From an uncultured Aeriscardovia sp. (GTDB lineage: Bacteria; Actinomycetota; Actinomycetes; Actinomycetales; Bifidobacteriaceae), in assembly GCA_903789535.1 (NCBI GenBank), contig CAIFES010000002.1, positions 124,001 through 188,000 on the forward strand: DNA of 64,000 nt, in the 5' to 3' direction. Below are positions 25,401-33,455 of this stretch, one piece after another. Position 1 is the first letter of the stretch. Every line of letters starts with the position of its first letter. A program made the translations under genes and the position numbers. The notes under the pieces are model-generated. The model was not told where the DNA came from. It made no database searches and worked only from the letters and a program-made list of their open reading frames with translations.

Positions 25401-25561
25401 ACCTGCATTAGGAGGGCGGGATATTCCTACAGTAGCGAACCGGATAATTCGACAATAAAAAGTCTTCCAAACCTACATTAGAAAAACAGATAATCCGACA
25501 ATAGAAACGAGAATGATTCGACAACAGGAACCGGCTATCCTGCATCAGAGCACACATGACC
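25401..25561. repeat. 23-bp-period degenerate repeats upstream of DUF4143 ATPase copy 1
   Basis: Units begin at about 25402, 25426, 25449, 25472, 25495 and 25518, spaced 23 bases apart except for one 24. Typical units start CCTACATTAG or TCGACAATA; GATAAT precedes several. The array lies in the divergent spacer between the ATPase gene and the YhbY-type gene, and a partial unit continues near 25541. The period matches the array upstream of ATPase copy 2. Confidence 0.65.
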
Positions 25562-25647
25562 GCCTCTGTGTAGATTGGGGAGACAGAGGAAATCGACCGC
25601 GCGCACGGCACGGGCATCGCGGAAACAGGCGTCACAGAAGGAACATC

Positions 25648-25947
25648 ATGGCAGATCTCTCCAAACAGGACATCAAGAAGCTACGCGCGCTGGCCAACGG
25701 GCTCAATCCGCTCGTCCAGATCGGCAAGCAGGGCGCCTCGGACCAGACCGTCCAGCAGGCGAGTCAGGCGCTCGACGACCACGAGCTCGTCAAGTTCACC
25801 ATCCTGCAGAACTCCACCGAGGATCCGAAGCAGGCCGCCGCGAACCTCGCCGGCCAGCTCGGCGCGTCCGTCGTGCAGGTGATCGGCAGCCGTTTCACGC
25901 TCTATCGCCGCTCAAAGAAGGACGGCTTCACCAAGCACGTGCTGTGA
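25648..25947 (+). CDS. YhbY/CRM-domain RNA-binding protein
   Basis: A 99-residue protein consisting of a single CRS1-YhbY (CRM) RNA-binding domain. It contains LSKQDIKKLRALANGLNPLV, the IGKQG loop corresponding to the GxxG motif, DDHELVKFTIL and VQVIGSRFTLYRRSK. E. coli YhbY associates with pre-50S ribosomal particles, so a role in ribosome assembly is expected. The ATG at 25648 is preceded by AGAAGGA; the longer frame covers repeat DNA and is rejected. It is transcribed away from the first DUF4143 ATPase gene. Base composition is as in the flanking chromosome. Confidence 0.92.
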   Translation: MADLSKQDIKKLRALANGLNPLVQIGKQGASDQTVQQASQALDDHELVKFTILQNSTEDPKQAAANLAGQLGASVVQVIGSRFTLYRRSKKDGFTKHVL

Positions 25948-26032
25948 GACACCTCCTCTTAAAAGAAACACGCGCTTACTCCCCGCGCTTGCCCTAGACA
26001 GGGAACGTCCCCGCACTGATCCGCCAGGCACC

Positions 26033-27349
26033 TCAGGCGCCGACGCCGCCCAATCCGTCCTGCGCCAACGCCGCATAAGGAACGACCCGCCCTTGCCGCG
26101 TTGACATCGACGTGCTACCCCCGTAGACCACAAGGCGGTGGTCGACCGGCACTTTGAGCAGTGGAGCGACGGCCTCCAGATTGTCGAAGAAGCGCGTGTT
26201 GAACGTCGTGGACGACTTGATCTCCACGGCGTCATGCACTTGGACGCCCTGCTCGACGAGCAGATCGATCTCCTGGCCCTGACGATCCCTCCAGAAGGAG
26301 AGCCGCGGGGAGACGCCGCGCGCCTCGCCCTGCTTCATGACCTCGGTGATCACGGCGTCCTCGAACAGGTTGCCGCGCAGAGGCGAGAGAACAAGATCCG
26401 GGATGGTACGGATTCCCAGCAGCTCACAGGCAAGACCGGTGTCGTAGAAATAGAGCTTCGATGATTTCGTCAACTGCTTTCCCAGATTGCGGAAATAGGG
26501 CGGCAGCTCATAGACGATGAAACTCGCCTCGAGGATCGAGAGCCAGTCGCGGGCGGTCGTCGAGCTGATCTGCGCATCCCGCGCCAGATTGGCAAGGTTG
26601 AGCGGCTGGCCGATGCGGGCGGCGCACAGCTCGACGAAGCGCAAAAAATCACGCACCTTCCGCACACCCAGCTCTGCACGCACATCGCGCTCCAGATAGG
26701 TGTCGATATAGCCGCGATAAAAACTGGCGCGGCGGATCTGATGGCGGAACAGACGCGGGTATCCGCCCTCCAGAACCCACTCATCGGCCGTTTCTGGAGC
26801 GCGTCCGGCAGCCGTCAGCTCCTCCAGCGAGAGCGGCAGAAGATGCAGGAGGCCGACCCTGCCGGCCAGTGACTGGGAGATCGTCTTGAGCAGAAGGAAG
26901 TTCTGTGATCCGGTGAGGATATAGCCGCCAGACTGATCATTCTCATCGACGATGCCCTGCAGATAGTTGAAGATTTCCGGGGCGCGCTGCGCCTCGTCGA
27001 TGATCAGGTGTGGGCCGAAGCTCGTCAGAAACGCACGCGGATCGGCATGGGCGAGAGCGTACTCGTCGTCGTCCTCGAGGGAGACGTAGGCATAGTCAGG
27101 GAAAACGTGCCGAACGAGCACGCTTTTGCCGCTCTGGCGAGGCCCAGTGACCGAGACGACCGGGAATTCCGAGGCAAGCTCGCGCAGCTCCGCCTCGGCG
27201 GTGCGAGGAATATAGTCCGACGCTTCGTGCGCGCCTGACGGCGATGAAGAGGCCGCAGAAAGGGATTCTTGTGACGGAGAAACCGCGGACGACGGCATGT
27301 TCGTTGAAGAGGACGAATCCAGCGACTCAGACTTCTGTTCGGCCATCAT
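26033..27349 (-). CDS. AAA_14/DUF4143 ATPase (copy 2)
   Basis: A 438-residue paralogue of the ATPase at 24125. It carries a Ser-rich N-terminal extension of about 45 residues absent from copy 1. Walker A is GPRQSGKSV, Walker B HLIIDEAQ, and the sensor region ILTGSQNFLLLKTISQSLAG. The C-terminal core has QGQEIDLLVEQG and DAVEIKSS, again an E-D-ExK pattern of the restriction-nuclease-like fold. The ATG at 27349 is chosen because AAAGGAG lies eight bases upstream; ATG 27346 is adjacent. A TTGAAA and TATTGT pair lies upstream, and nine 23-bp repeats follow further upstream. The cellular role of the family is unknown. Confidence 0.88.
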   Translation of the reverse strand: MMAEQKSESLDSSSSTNMPSSAVSPSQESLSAASSSPSGAHEASDYIPRTAEAELRELASEFPVVSVTGPRQSGKSVLVRHVFPDYAYVSLEDDDEYALAHADPRAFLTSFGPHLIIDEAQRAPEIFNYLQGIVDENDQSGGYILTGSQNFLLLKTISQSLAGRVGLLHLLPLSLEELTAAGRAPETADEWVLEGGYPRLFRHQIRRASFYRGYIDTYLERDVRAELGVRKVRDFLRFVELCAARIGQPLNLANLARDAQISSTTARDWLSILEASFIVYELPPYFRNLGKQLTKSSKLYFYDTGLACELLGIRTIPDLVLSPLRGNLFEDAVITEVMKQGEARGVSPRLSFWRDRQGQEIDLLVEQGVQVHDAVEIKSSTTFNTRFFDNLEAVAPLLKVPVDHRLVVYGGSTSMSTRQGRVVPYAALAQDGLGGVGA

Positions 27350-27415
27350 TCCATCCGCTCCTTTCAACACATCGAACAATATCAAGAACAGCGTTATTTC
27401 AACGAAAATTAACCT

Positions 27416-27622
27416 CTACTAATCATTTTAGCAGCGTTCTACTGATCGATTTAGCAGAACCCTACTTATCGATTTAGCAGAGCTCTACTTACTGATTTTG
27501 CACGATCCTACTGGTCGATTTCCCATATCCCTGCTCATCGGTTTTATCGAGTTCTACTGGTCGATTTTCCACAGATCTGGTAGTTGATAGTAAAAACCCC
27601 GCTTATCGACGGAACAGGACAC
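27416..27622. repeat. nine-unit 23-bp repeat array upstream of DUF4143 ATPase copy 2
   Basis: Units start at 27416, 27439, 27462, 27485, 27508, 27531, 27554, 27577 and 27600, exactly 23 bases apart. The consensus is near CTACTNATCGATTTAGCAGA plus three variable bases. The two units at the high-coordinate end are most decayed. The array fills the gap between the ATPase promoter and the 3' end of the ABC permease gene. There are no spacers, so it is not a CRISPR array. Confidence 0.88.
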
Positions 27623-27639
27623 CGCTGCCCGATCCGCTT

Positions 27640-29343
27640 TCACTGCTCAATGGCAGCGAAGCTGTTGATCTTCCCCAGCAGTTTCAGCGCGTGACGGTCG
27701 TAGAGACGCCCGCCCCACACGATGCCGGCCGCGAGCGCGGCGATCCCGTTGAGCAGTCCGACCGCGACGGCCACCCACCACAGGCTCAGGATGGTACCGG
27801 TACCGATCAGCACGGCGACGGTGATCTCCGTGGGCAGCAGCCAACCGATCAGCACCGCGAATTCGAGCAGCGGGATGCCGATCTGCGCGCCCACACGTCC
27901 GCGCGGGGAATGCAGCGCGTCGTCCTTCGAGGCAACCGGATACGGCAGGACCGGCGCACAGGCCGCGGCCACGCCGTAGTTGACGAGCAGTATCACCACG
28001 CAGCCGACGGCGAGCAGAAACTGGATCTTCGTGCCGTCACGGCCGTCGAGACCGTCAGGATGGCGGCCGATGTTGAAGCCCCACGCCACGGCGATGCTGA
28101 CGAGCGTGAGCGCGAGCCCGACAATGAGCGAGGTGAGGACCCTGCCGGCGCGGTCATCGCGGCCGGGCACGCCCGATTCGATCTGTGTGGCAAGCGCCGG
28201 CCCGTCGTAAGCGAAAGAGTTGGCCTCGTTGGCAGGCACGACCATCGCCACGAGCACGGGGGCGACCCACATGCCCATCATCTCCCCGCCCATCCATGCG
28301 TCGACGCCGATGAAAAGGAGGAGGATGACCGGCAGGATGAGCGTGGAGAGGTAGTGCGGGTCGCGTCGCCATGCCACGAGCAGACGTCCTCGGACAGCCC
28401 CGCGCGGGGTGTCGGGCACGCGCGCGAACACGCCCAGGCCTTTGACCACCTGCTCTTTCTGCCGCTCCTGTACCTCGAAACGCTGATGGCGCAGGCTCAC
28501 CAGACCGATCTGCCAGCACACCGCAAGACTCACCGCGATGACCACGATCCGGCCGAGGACGTCCATCCATGCGCCGGCAGCGAGATCAAACGGCAGTTGC
28601 AGCGCCGCCCCGACGGGCAGCCACGAGAGCACGTTATTGAGACGCATATCGAGCACGACCGCCGAACCTCCCGGCGCATCCTCCGCGTTGGCGGCGATCC
28701 AGAAATAAAACGCGATGAAGCCGGCGCAGAGCAGGATGGTGAGGACTGTCATCCCCGCCTTACTACGGGCGAGAAGCTCCATGAGCGAGAGCAGGGCGCG
28801 TGAGAGGAAGACCCAGACGGCCACGGCGACGACCGCCGCCGGCAGTGCGATCATCGCGAAGACCGGCGTGCCCACACTGCGCGCGCCACCCAACCACACG
28901 GCTGCGAGGGCGGCAGCGAAGGCGATTTCGGGGATGCCAGCCAAGGTGGAGAGCAGCAGACCGGCGAGCATCGGTCTCTCAGGGACCCCGAACAGGCCCA
29001 TCCGGCGCTGGGAGAAAGCGGAGCTGTCGCCGAACACCGAGATCTGGGAAACGAACGCGACGGCGCTGATGAGTGTGCCGAGGTAGACGGACAGGCCCGC
29101 CATCACCCGGCTTGCCGGCGTGTTGCCGACCATCTGCGCGGGGGCGGTGCCGATCATCGTACCGAATATGGCGGCGCCGGCGATGGCCGCGAGCGCAAGG
29201 ACGATTCCTGCCACAAAGGTGATTTTGTGCAGCAGCGATGTGCGCAGGGCGGCAAAGGTGAGCGACCAGCGCAGCCGGACAAGGGTCCAGGCGTAGCCCG
29301 GGCGAGGTGACGATGAGGAAGCAGGATGCGAGGAGACGCCCAT
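27640..29343 (-). CDS. ABC transporter membrane subunit (exporter type)
   Basis: A 567-residue integral membrane protein with roughly 10-12 hydrophobic segments. It is partner of the ATP-binding protein encoded just upstream, whose stop it overlaps by one base. The first helix follows LRTSLLHKITFVAGIVLALA. The large central cytoplasmic loop (about residues 265-315) contains RFEVQERQKEQVVKGLGVFA. The organisation, one ATPase of the ABC-2/bacteriocin-export type plus one large permease, suggests an exporter of unknown cargo, but no family signature allows a precise call. A 23-bp repeat array lies directly downstream. Confidence 0.8.
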   Translation of the reverse strand: MGVSSHPASSSSPRPGYAWTLVRLRWSLTFAALRTSLLHKITFVAGIVLALAAIAGAAIFGTMIGTAPAQMVGNTPASRVMAGLSVYLGTLISAVAFVSQISVFGDSSAFSQRRMGLFGVPERPMLAGLLLSTLAGIPEIAFAAALAAVWLGGARSVGTPVFAMIALPAAVVAVAVWVFLSRALLSLMELLARSKAGMTVLTILLCAGFIAFYFWIAANAEDAPGGSAVVLDMRLNNVLSWLPVGAALQLPFDLAAGAWMDVLGRIVVIAVSLAVCWQIGLVSLRHQRFEVQERQKEQVVKGLGVFARVPDTPRGAVRGRLLVAWRRDPHYLSTLILPVILLLFIGVDAWMGGEMMGMWVAPVLVAMVVPANEANSFAYDGPALATQIESGVPGRDDRAGRVLTSLIVGLALTLVSIAVAWGFNIGRHPDGLDGRDGTKIQFLLAVGCVVILLVNYGVAAACAPVLPYPVASKDDALHSPRGRVGAQIGIPLLEFAVLIGWLLPTEITVAVLIGTGTILSLWWVAVAVGLLNGIAALAAGIVWGGRLYDRHALKLLGKINSFAAIEQ

Positions 29344-30176
29344 CAGTCCTGTCCCTCCCGAGACTTCTGCCCTTCCTGCGGAACATGCGGTTCCTGTCCT
29401 TCGAGCCAGTCGAGGTGCCGGGCCGCATGACGGCCGCCGACGAGGTCGAGGAAGCGGTCAGCCAGATCCTCGCCGTCGGCCACCTCGTCCACCGTCCCGG
29501 CGGCGAGCACGTGGCCTTTGGCGATGATGGCCACGTGCGTGCACATCTTTTCGACGAGCTCCATCACGTGTGAGGAAACGATCACCGTTCCGCCGCCGCG
29601 CACGTATTGCAGCAGCACGTCGCGGATGTTGGCCGAGGAGACCGGGTCGACGGATTCGAACGGCTCGTCGAGCACGAGCAGGCGCGGGGCGTGGATCATG
29701 GCCGAGGCGAGCGCGATTTTCTTGGTCATGCCGGCAGAATAGTCGGCCACAGTCTTGCCCGCGGCGTCGGTGAGGTCGAAGGCGTCGAGCAGGTCCTGAG
29801 CGCGGTGGGCGGCCTCGGCGCGCGGGATGGTGCGCAGCATGCCGGAGTAGACGAGCAGCTGCAGACCGGTGAGCTGGTCGAAAAGCTGGTCGGCCTGCGG
29901 CATGATACCGATGCGCCGGCGTGTGGCGAGCGGGTCGGACCACACGTCGTGCCCGAGCACGCGCACCCCGCCCGCATCCGGGGGCAGCATGCCGGTGATG
30001 ATGGAGAGCGTGGTCGTCTTGCCCGCCCCGTTGGGTCCGACGAGCCCGTAGAACGAGCCGGCCGGGATCTCCAGGCTCAGGTCGTCGACGGCAACGGTCT
30101 GCCCGAAGCGTTTGAGCAGGTGGGTGACGCTGACCGCCGGCATCTCCCCGGTTTCTTCTCTCTCCGAAGTTTCCAT
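29343..30176 (-). CDS. ABC transporter ATP-binding protein
   Basis: A 277-residue single ABC ATPase. Walker A is GPNGAGKTT, the Q-loop region is IGIMPQADQLF, the signature is the divergent DYSAGMTKKIALASAM instead of LSGGQ, and Walker B is LLVLDEPFESVDP, followed by VIVSSHVMELVEKMC with the switch His. The SAGM-type signature and FxSVDP Walker B are typical of ABC-2 exporter ATPases. It pairs with the membrane subunit that begins at its stop codon. The ATG at 30176 is used although the ribosome site is weak; an in-frame ATG 33 bases later (MPAVSVTHLLKRFG) is an alternative start. Confidence 0.92.
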   Translation of the reverse strand: METSEREETGEMPAVSVTHLLKRFGQTVAVDDLSLEIPAGSFYGLVGPNGAGKTTTLSIITGMLPPDAGGVRVLGHDVWSDPLATRRRIGIMPQADQLFDQLTGLQLLVYSGMLRTIPRAEAAHRAQDLLDAFDLTDAAGKTVADYSAGMTKKIALASAMIHAPRLLVLDEPFESVDPVSSANIRDVLLQYVRGGGTVIVSSHVMELVEKMCTHVAIIAKGHVLAAGTVDEVADGEDLADRFLDLVGGRHAARHLDWLEGQEPHVPQEGQKSREGQD

Positions 30177-30262
30177 GGTCTCTATTCAAGCAGTCACGTG
30201 GCGGCGAACGCCATACCGAATATGCTCATAAAATACCCAAGATCGTCGGACCACACAAACAC

Positions 30263-30299
30263 AAAAACGGGCCCGACCGGAACAATCCGATCAGGCCCG
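30263..30299 (-). terminator. rho-independent terminator after the GH13 gene
   Basis: Read on the minus strand, a 13-bp stem (CGGGCCTGATCGG with CCGGTCGGGCCCG, two wobbles) and a six-base loop is followed by TTTTT. It ends the GH13 transcript. Confidence 0.93.
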
Positions 30300-30347
30300 C
30301 AATAGACCACAAAGCGGTCAGGTCATAGCGCGATTCCGCCGACCCGC

Positions 30348-32216
30348 TCACGCGATCCTGAGCACGAGGCCCTCCCACGGGTTGAGGCGGTGCTGCAGCA
30401 GGGTGAACGCGGCGCGCGTCGGGTCGTCGAACGTGGAGATGACGATCTCCTTCGGGCCGACGTGCCCCTCGGCAAGCTCGAGGCACTGCGGCGGGATGAG
30501 CGACTGGCGCGAGCGCATGTTGACCATCACGAGGTACTTCCCACCCGGCTGCTTGGTGCCGTCGGCATCCGTGTACGGATCGAGCGTGCGGGTGAAGGCG
30601 TAGACGTGCGGGTCGTCGGCGTCGACGAGATCCCACCTGCCGGCGGCGACCACCGGGTCGGTGTGACGCAGGGCGATGAGCTCCTTGTAGAAGGCGCGGA
30701 CCGAGTGCGGGTCCTTCTCCTCCGCCTCGGCGTTGATGATGTCCTTGTTCGGGTTGACGCCGAGCCACGGCTCCTTGCCACCCTTGGCGAGGGCGTCGGG
30801 ATCCTCGAAACCGGCGTAGCGCGAGCTGTCCCACTGCATCGGTGTGCGCGCGTTGTCACGGCCGACGCGGTTGATGCTCGCCATCATCTTCTCGGGCGTG
30901 GTCTCCCCCGCCTCGATGCGCTGATGGTAGAGGTTGATGGACTCGAGGTCGCGCAGCTGGTCGAGGCTGGTGAAATGACGGTTGGTCATGCCCAGCTCCT
31001 CGCCCTGATAAATGTAGGGCGTGCCGCGGTGCATGTGCAGGAAGAGCGCGAGCGCCTTGGCGGAGGCCACGCGCAGGTCGTCAGTGGAGTCGTCGCCGAA
31101 GCGCGAGACCATGCGCGGCTGGTCGTGATTGTCAAGGAAGAGCGAGGCCCAGCCCGCGTCGCGCACGGCGGTCTGCTGGTCGCCGAGCGAGGTCTTGAGC
31201 TCGAGCGGGGTCTGGGCGGCGCTGTCCCACTTGGAAAGGCCCTTGGTCGAGTCGAGATGCGTGAACACAAAGAGCATGTCGAGCTCCTTGTGCGCCGGGT
31301 TGGTGATCTCCTCCTCGCGTTTGCCGACGACGCCGGGCGCCTCGCCCACGGTGAGGTAGCCCTCACGGCCCTCAAACACGGCGGCGCGCATCTCCTTGAG
31401 ATACTCGTCCAGGCGCGGGCCGTCGGAGCAGAACGGGAACGGGCTGGAGTAACCGTCGGCGCCGGGCTTGTTGTCGGCGATCTGCGAGCCGTCCTCGCCC
31501 GGCAGCTTGCCGTTCTCGTCATAGGTCTTGGAGATCTGGGTGATGACGTCCATGCGGAAGCCGTCGATGCCGCGGTCGAGCCAGCGGTTCATCATGCCGT
31601 AGACCGCCTGGCGCAGGGCCGGGCACTCCCAGTTGAGGTCGGGCTGCTTCTTCGAGTACTGGTGCAGGAAGTACTCGCCGCGCTTGGGGTCGAACTGCCA
31701 GGCCGAGCCGCCGAAGTAGCTGCCCCAGCGGTTGGGCTCGGCGCCGGGGGTGCCGGGCTCGTGGCCGGGCCGCGCCGGACGCCAGATGTACCAGTCGGCG
31801 TGCGGGTCGTCCTTGCTGCGCGAGGCCTGGAACCAGGCATGCTCGTCGGAGGTGTGGTTGACGACGAGGTCCATCACCACCTTGAGCCCGCGCTTGTGGG
31901 CCTGTTTGAGCAGCTCGTCCATATCATCCATGGTGCCGAAGAGCGGGTCGATGGCCTCGTAATCGGCGATATCGTAGCCGTTGTCGTCCTGCGGGGACTT
32001 GTAGACCGGGCTGAGCCAGATGACATCCACACCAAGATCGGCCAGATAGTCGAGCCGGCTGGTGATGCCTTTGAGGTCGCCCATGCCGTCGTTGTCCGAG
32101 TCCTGGAAGCTGCGCGGATAGACCTGGTAGACCACCGCGTTGCTCCACCACGGATTGGGTGTGGCGCCGTTGGTGCGGATGGAATCAGGCAGTGCGGTCC
32201 TGTTCTCAGTCGTCAT
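30348..32216 (-). CDS. GH13 alpha-glucosidase / oligo-1,6-glucosidase
   Basis: A 622-residue cytosolic glucosidase acting on short alpha-glucosides such as isomaltose, sucrose isomers or maltose. Conserved region I is DLVVNHTS, region II GFRMDVI (nucleophile Asp), region III VGEAP (acid/base Glu), region IV FLDNHDQPR. The opening WWSNAVVYQVYPRSFQDSD is typical of the oligo-1,6-glucosidase branch. The Val after the catalytic Asp in GFRMDVI favours alpha-1,6 linkage preference, a known predictor in this subfamily. The ATG at 32216 has AAGGAG eight bases upstream; the longer frame crosses the operator. A perfect 9-bp inverted repeat lies upstream and a strong terminator downstream, so it is a single-gene unit. 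Confidence 0.95.
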   Translation of the reverse strand: MTTENRTALPDSIRTNGATPNPWWSNAVVYQVYPRSFQDSDNDGMGDLKGITSRLDYLADLGVDVIWLSPVYKSPQDDNGYDIADYEAIDPLFGTMDDMDELLKQAHKRGLKVVMDLVVNHTSDEHAWFQASRSKDDPHADWYIWRPARPGHEPGTPGAEPNRWGSYFGGSAWQFDPKRGEYFLHQYSKKQPDLNWECPALRQAVYGMMNRWLDRGIDGFRMDVITQISKTYDENGKLPGEDGSQIADNKPGADGYSSPFPFCSDGPRLDEYLKEMRAAVFEGREGYLTVGEAPGVVGKREEEITNPAHKELDMLFVFTHLDSTKGLSKWDSAAQTPLELKTSLGDQQTAVRDAGWASLFLDNHDQPRMVSRFGDDSTDDLRVASAKALALFLHMHRGTPYIYQGEELGMTNRHFTSLDQLRDLESINLYHQRIEAGETTPEKMMASINRVGRDNARTPMQWDSSRYAGFEDPDALAKGGKEPWLGVNPNKDIINAEAEEKDPHSVRAFYKELIALRHTDPVVAAGRWDLVDADDPHVYAFTRTLDPYTDADGTKQPGGKYLVMVNMRSRQSLIPPQCLELAEGHVGPKEIVISTFDDPTRAAFTLLQHRLNPWEGLVLRIA

Positions 32217-32270
32217 CTTTGACTCCTTGATTGCAATTGTTCGATTTGCGGCAGGATAGAGCGAATTGTC

Positions 32271-32295
32271 AATTACTTGCATTGTACAAGTAATT
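32271..32295. promoter_or_regulatory. operator-like inverted repeat upstream of the GH13 gene
   Basis: AATTACTTG (32271-32279) and CAAGTAATT (32287-32295) are perfect 9-bp arms around a 7-base spacer. The site lies 55 bases upstream of the GH13 start. TTGACA overlaps its proximal edge on the minus strand. A sugar-responsive repressor is likely, but no regulator gene is adjacent. Confidence 0.65.
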
Positions 32296-32336
32296 CATCT
32301 TGCACGACAGACAGCGACATGGAATCGGCACCCGCC

Positions 32337-32720
32337 TCACAGCATCGGGGCGAGCGCGCCGGCGACGAACGGGATGAGCCAGATGGCCCAGACGGTCACC
32401 GAGAAGCGATTGAAGGCCTTGAGCTCGTTGTCGCGCCCGCGCAGCAGCACGACCAGCGCCCAGATTGCGTGCGCAGCCATGAGCAGCAGGGCGATGGAGC
32501 CAGTCCACGCCATCACGGTGTTGAGCGCGGCGTTGCCGATCTGTGCGCCCGAGGCGGCGATGCGGGTCATCACGAACGTGCCGGAGGCGTCGCAGGCCAG
32601 GCCGCAGAAGAACATGACCGCATGCCACGGCTTGAGGATCCCCGCCTTCTTCTCCGCCCACACACCGGTGGTGTAGAACGCGAGCGCACAGCAGATGAGC
32701 ACGATGGCAGCGACGAGCAT
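32337..32720 (-). CDS. small four-helix membrane protein (TIGR03987-like)
   Basis: A 127-residue hydrophobic protein with four predicted membrane helices (near residues 1-22, 35-57, 65-90 and 100-125). Features such as WAEKKAGILKPWHAVMFFCG and DASGTFVMTRIA resemble a family of small uncharacterised membrane proteins named TIGR03987; that attribution is from memory. The ATG at 32720 has GGAGG seven bases upstream. The gene reads away from hipBA. Function is unknown, and I see nothing linking it to either neighbour. Confidence 0.78.
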   Translation of the reverse strand: MLVAAIVLICCALAFYTTGVWAEKKAGILKPWHAVMFFCGLACDASGTFVMTRIAASGAQIGNAALNTVMAWTGSIALLLMAAHAIWALVVLLRGRDNELKAFNRFSVTVWAIWLIPFVAGALAPML

Positions 32721-32757
32721 GATGGCCTCCAATGTTCGCTATTCTTAACAAACAAAA

Positions 32758-32809
32758 GAATGTTAGGATGAGCTAACACTCTCAGAAATGTTTTGATTAC
32801 CTAACATTC
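32758..32809. promoter_or_regulatory. hipBA operator: TGTTAG/CTAACA inverted repeats
   Basis: GAATGTTAGG (32758-32767) and CCTAACATTC (32800-32809) form a perfect 10-bp inverted repeat. A third half-site, CTAACA at 32773, makes a TGTTAG-N6-CTAACA palindrome with the first. They lie just upstream of the GTG of hipB. HipB proteins autoregulate through such paired palindromes. Confidence 0.75.
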
Positions 32810-32831
32810 TACCTGAGTAGAAGGAGACGCC

Positions 32832-33455
32832 GTGGGCTTCACAAACGCGATCTGGTCGGTCGGCGACTTTGCCGGCATGGTGCGCGACGCGCGGCGACAC
32901 CTCCATCTCACACAGGCCGATGTCGCCAAGCGTACCGGCATCTCCCGCCCGTGGATCAGCCAGTTCGAGAAGGGCAAAATCACCAATCCGAGCTTTGACC
33001 GCCTGCTCAAGGTGTGCGACGCGGTCGATATCCGCCTGAGCGGCACATACGGCCCTTCACACGATGAACCGATCGCCAGCCAAAGAGCAAGAACAGATGA
33101 AAGCGCGGCAGATGAAGGCGCATGGGGAATGAGAGCGATCATGAAACTCCCTGATTCGACTCGTTCCCGCCTCCGCACAGTAGGAGAAATGGCATCCCAT
33201 GCCCCACACTTGTCGGGGCTCAAACCATTCCCACTTACCGACAATTTCTACAATAAGCACTTACACCAGCAAATCGGGGAAATGTTGGAGTCAGCAAGCC
33301 AGCCGTTGCGAGAAAATACATCTACGCACCACCGGAATTCACCAGAAGACCACGACAGCCCCATTCCTAACTGGGCTGCATGCAACAGAACAAAAGGTAG
33401 CAGCACTACAGACACCAGCGCCCCAACCTCCTCGTCACAAAGAGGCGACAGATGA
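32832..33455 (+). CDS. hipB: HipB-like antitoxin with long C-terminal tail
   Basis: A 207-residue protein whose first 75 residues are an Xre-type helix-turn-helix: FAGMVRDARRHLHLTQADVA and RTGISRPWISQFEKGKITN. Typical HipB antitoxins stop near 75-110 residues. Here a further 130 residues follow, hydrophilic and rich in S, T, H and N, without a recognised domain. The DNA of that tail is visibly AT-richer than the N-terminal part. Translation starts with GTG after AAGGAGACGCC, and the stop overlaps the hipA start (ATGA). Inverted TGTTAG repeats immediately upstream fit autorepression. It should neutralise and co-repress with HipA. Confidence 0.88.
   Translation: MGFTNAIWSVGDFAGMVRDARRHLHLTQADVAKRTGISRPWISQFEKGKITNPSFDRLLKVCDAVDIRLSGTYGPSHDEPIASQRARTDESAADEGAWGMRAIMKLPDSTRSRLRTVGEMASHAPHLSGLKPFPLTDNFYNKHLHQQIGEMLESASQPLRENTSTHHRNSPEDHDSPIPNWAACNRTKGSSTTDTSAPTSSSQRGDR

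Noticed and set aside
27416-27622. Considered as a CRISPR array
   Set aside because: Units are only 23 bp, directly adjacent and without spacers, and no cas gene is present in the window.
30390-32222. Plus-strand open frame of 610 codons opposite the GH13 gene
   Set aside because: The minus strand encodes an intact GH13 enzyme with all four conserved regions, so this is a shadow frame.
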